27,372 nucleotides of DNA from Chara braunii (lineage: Eukaryota; Streptophyta; Charophyceae; Charales; Characeae). The notes under the pieces are model-generated. The model was not told the origin of the DNA. It did not search any database and saw only the letters and a list, made by a program, of their open reading frames with translations. The stretch covers positions 612,738-640,109 of the forward strand of contig BFEA01000451.1 of assembly GCA_003427395.1 (NCBI GenBank), written 5' to 3'. The position numbers and the translations under genes were made by a program. This document shows, piece by piece, positions 26,734 to 27,372 of the stretch; the stretch's first letter is position 1, and each line of letters begins with the position of its first letter.

Positions 26734-27282
26734 GCGGTTCCCGCAGAACCTCTCCCCGAGACTCTAACTGACGCGGATGTACTTGTACACACAACATCTC
26801 TTTTGCGCCTTTCGATTTTCGTCTTCCCCGGCGGCCTCAAACGCCCGCGCCTGCCCTCGCGGCATGTTGGTCATGCGCTGCGACCCTTCTCAGCCTCCGC
26901 GATCCTCGGCCTGGCCACCGCAAATGGCCGTCAATGTGCGGGGAAAAAAAAAAACTGCACTCCGGTCCGCACAACCCTTCCCCAAAAACCTCCTCACCCG
27001 CCGATCACCCCCCCAAACCCCTCTACCCCGGGGCGCACTGTCCCCCCAACCCCATCCCCAACGGCGCCCCTGGCACCGCCCGAAGGCCTCACCCACAGGC
27101 CGCCCCACGCAGTGCAGACACCGAGCCGAAGCCATGTTCAATGACCAAACGCGCGTTCAAAAAGTGAACGCCCTCGTTCACTCAATGAACGCGCGTTCAA
27201 TTTTTCTTTGAACGAGCGTATTCCGACACCGACTTCGTCGTCAATGATGACGGTGCCGCCGCCGTCGTCGTCGCCGTCACCG
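26734..27282. other. 5' flank of the hAT transposase and candidate right terminus
   Basis: No gene recognised. It contains a poly-A run at 26944-26954, GC-rich sequence, and at 27130-27215 a cluster of GCGCGTTCAA/TTGAACGCG words (27148-27160, 27189-27203 and others) like those at 20578-20690. This suggests the right end of the element lies near 27215-27225. GCC/GTC triplet repeats follow at 27243-27285. Confidence 0.5.

Positions 27283-27372
<90 letters not shown>
27283..27372. repeat. (CT)n microsatellite
   Basis: About 45 uninterrupted CT units run to the end of the window, so the contig probably breaks in it. Confidence 0.97.

Overview
This window looks like nuclear DNA of a plant-lineage eukaryote. 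It is dense with retroelements and transposons, rich in microsatellites, and has no intact host gene that I can recognise. Three scraps resemble plant-type mitochondrial DNA: a group II intron reverse transcriptase, a small-subunit rRNA and nad4. They sit among Ty3/Gypsy, LINE, SINE-like and hAT elements. A streptophyte such as a charophyte alga (Chara-like) would fit, but that is a guess from style and cannot be proven from this sequence.

Layout. 1-1.4 kb: TA microsatellite and unassigned DNA. 1.39-2.16 kb: non-autonomous DNA element (element I) with GTTCGGG-type terminal repeats. 2.16-3.15 kb: two related SINE-like units with TA tails around a mitochondrial-type group II intron RT fragment. 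3.6-4.0 kb: an imperfect inverted repeat abutting a scarred small-subunit rRNA fragment. 4-7.6 kb: unassigned DNA with small diverged duplications, a G-rich tract and a tRNA-like head. 7.6-9.07 kb: heavily decayed Ty3/Gypsy pol (copy A). 9.06-15.15 kb: second Ty3/Gypsy element (copy B) with protease, RT, RNase H, a PHD finger and integrase. Its RT region is split by a 1,544-bp hAT-like insertion (element II, 10569-12112) with a perfect 8-bp target duplication; that insertion carries a foldback microsatellite cluster whose centre is a 290-base assembly gap. 15.15-17.4 kb: LINE on the minus strand. 17.4-19.4 kb: decayed plus-strand coding locus of unknown nature. 19.86-19.98 kb: nad4 fragment. 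20.57-27.2 kb: a probable hAT element on the minus strand whose transposase frame runs 26733 to 22720 (about 1,338 codons, broken). Its 3' region contains a C-rich minisatellite and another nested foldback element (element III, 21839-22543). The window ends in a CT microsatellite.

How it fits together. Everything recognisable is a mobile element or organelle DNA. The non-autonomous elements share an architecture: short TIR, GC-rich subterminal repeat of a private sequence, poly-A tract, AT-rich core. Elements I and III also share a core sequence module although their terminal repeats are unrelated. The most unusual protein feature is a full C4HC3 PHD finger lying between RNase H and integrase of the Ty3 element, in the longest undamaged reading frame of the window. 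Many nonsense codons in the decayed frames can be explained by single C-to-T changes on one strand or the other, as expected of methylated and silenced repeats.
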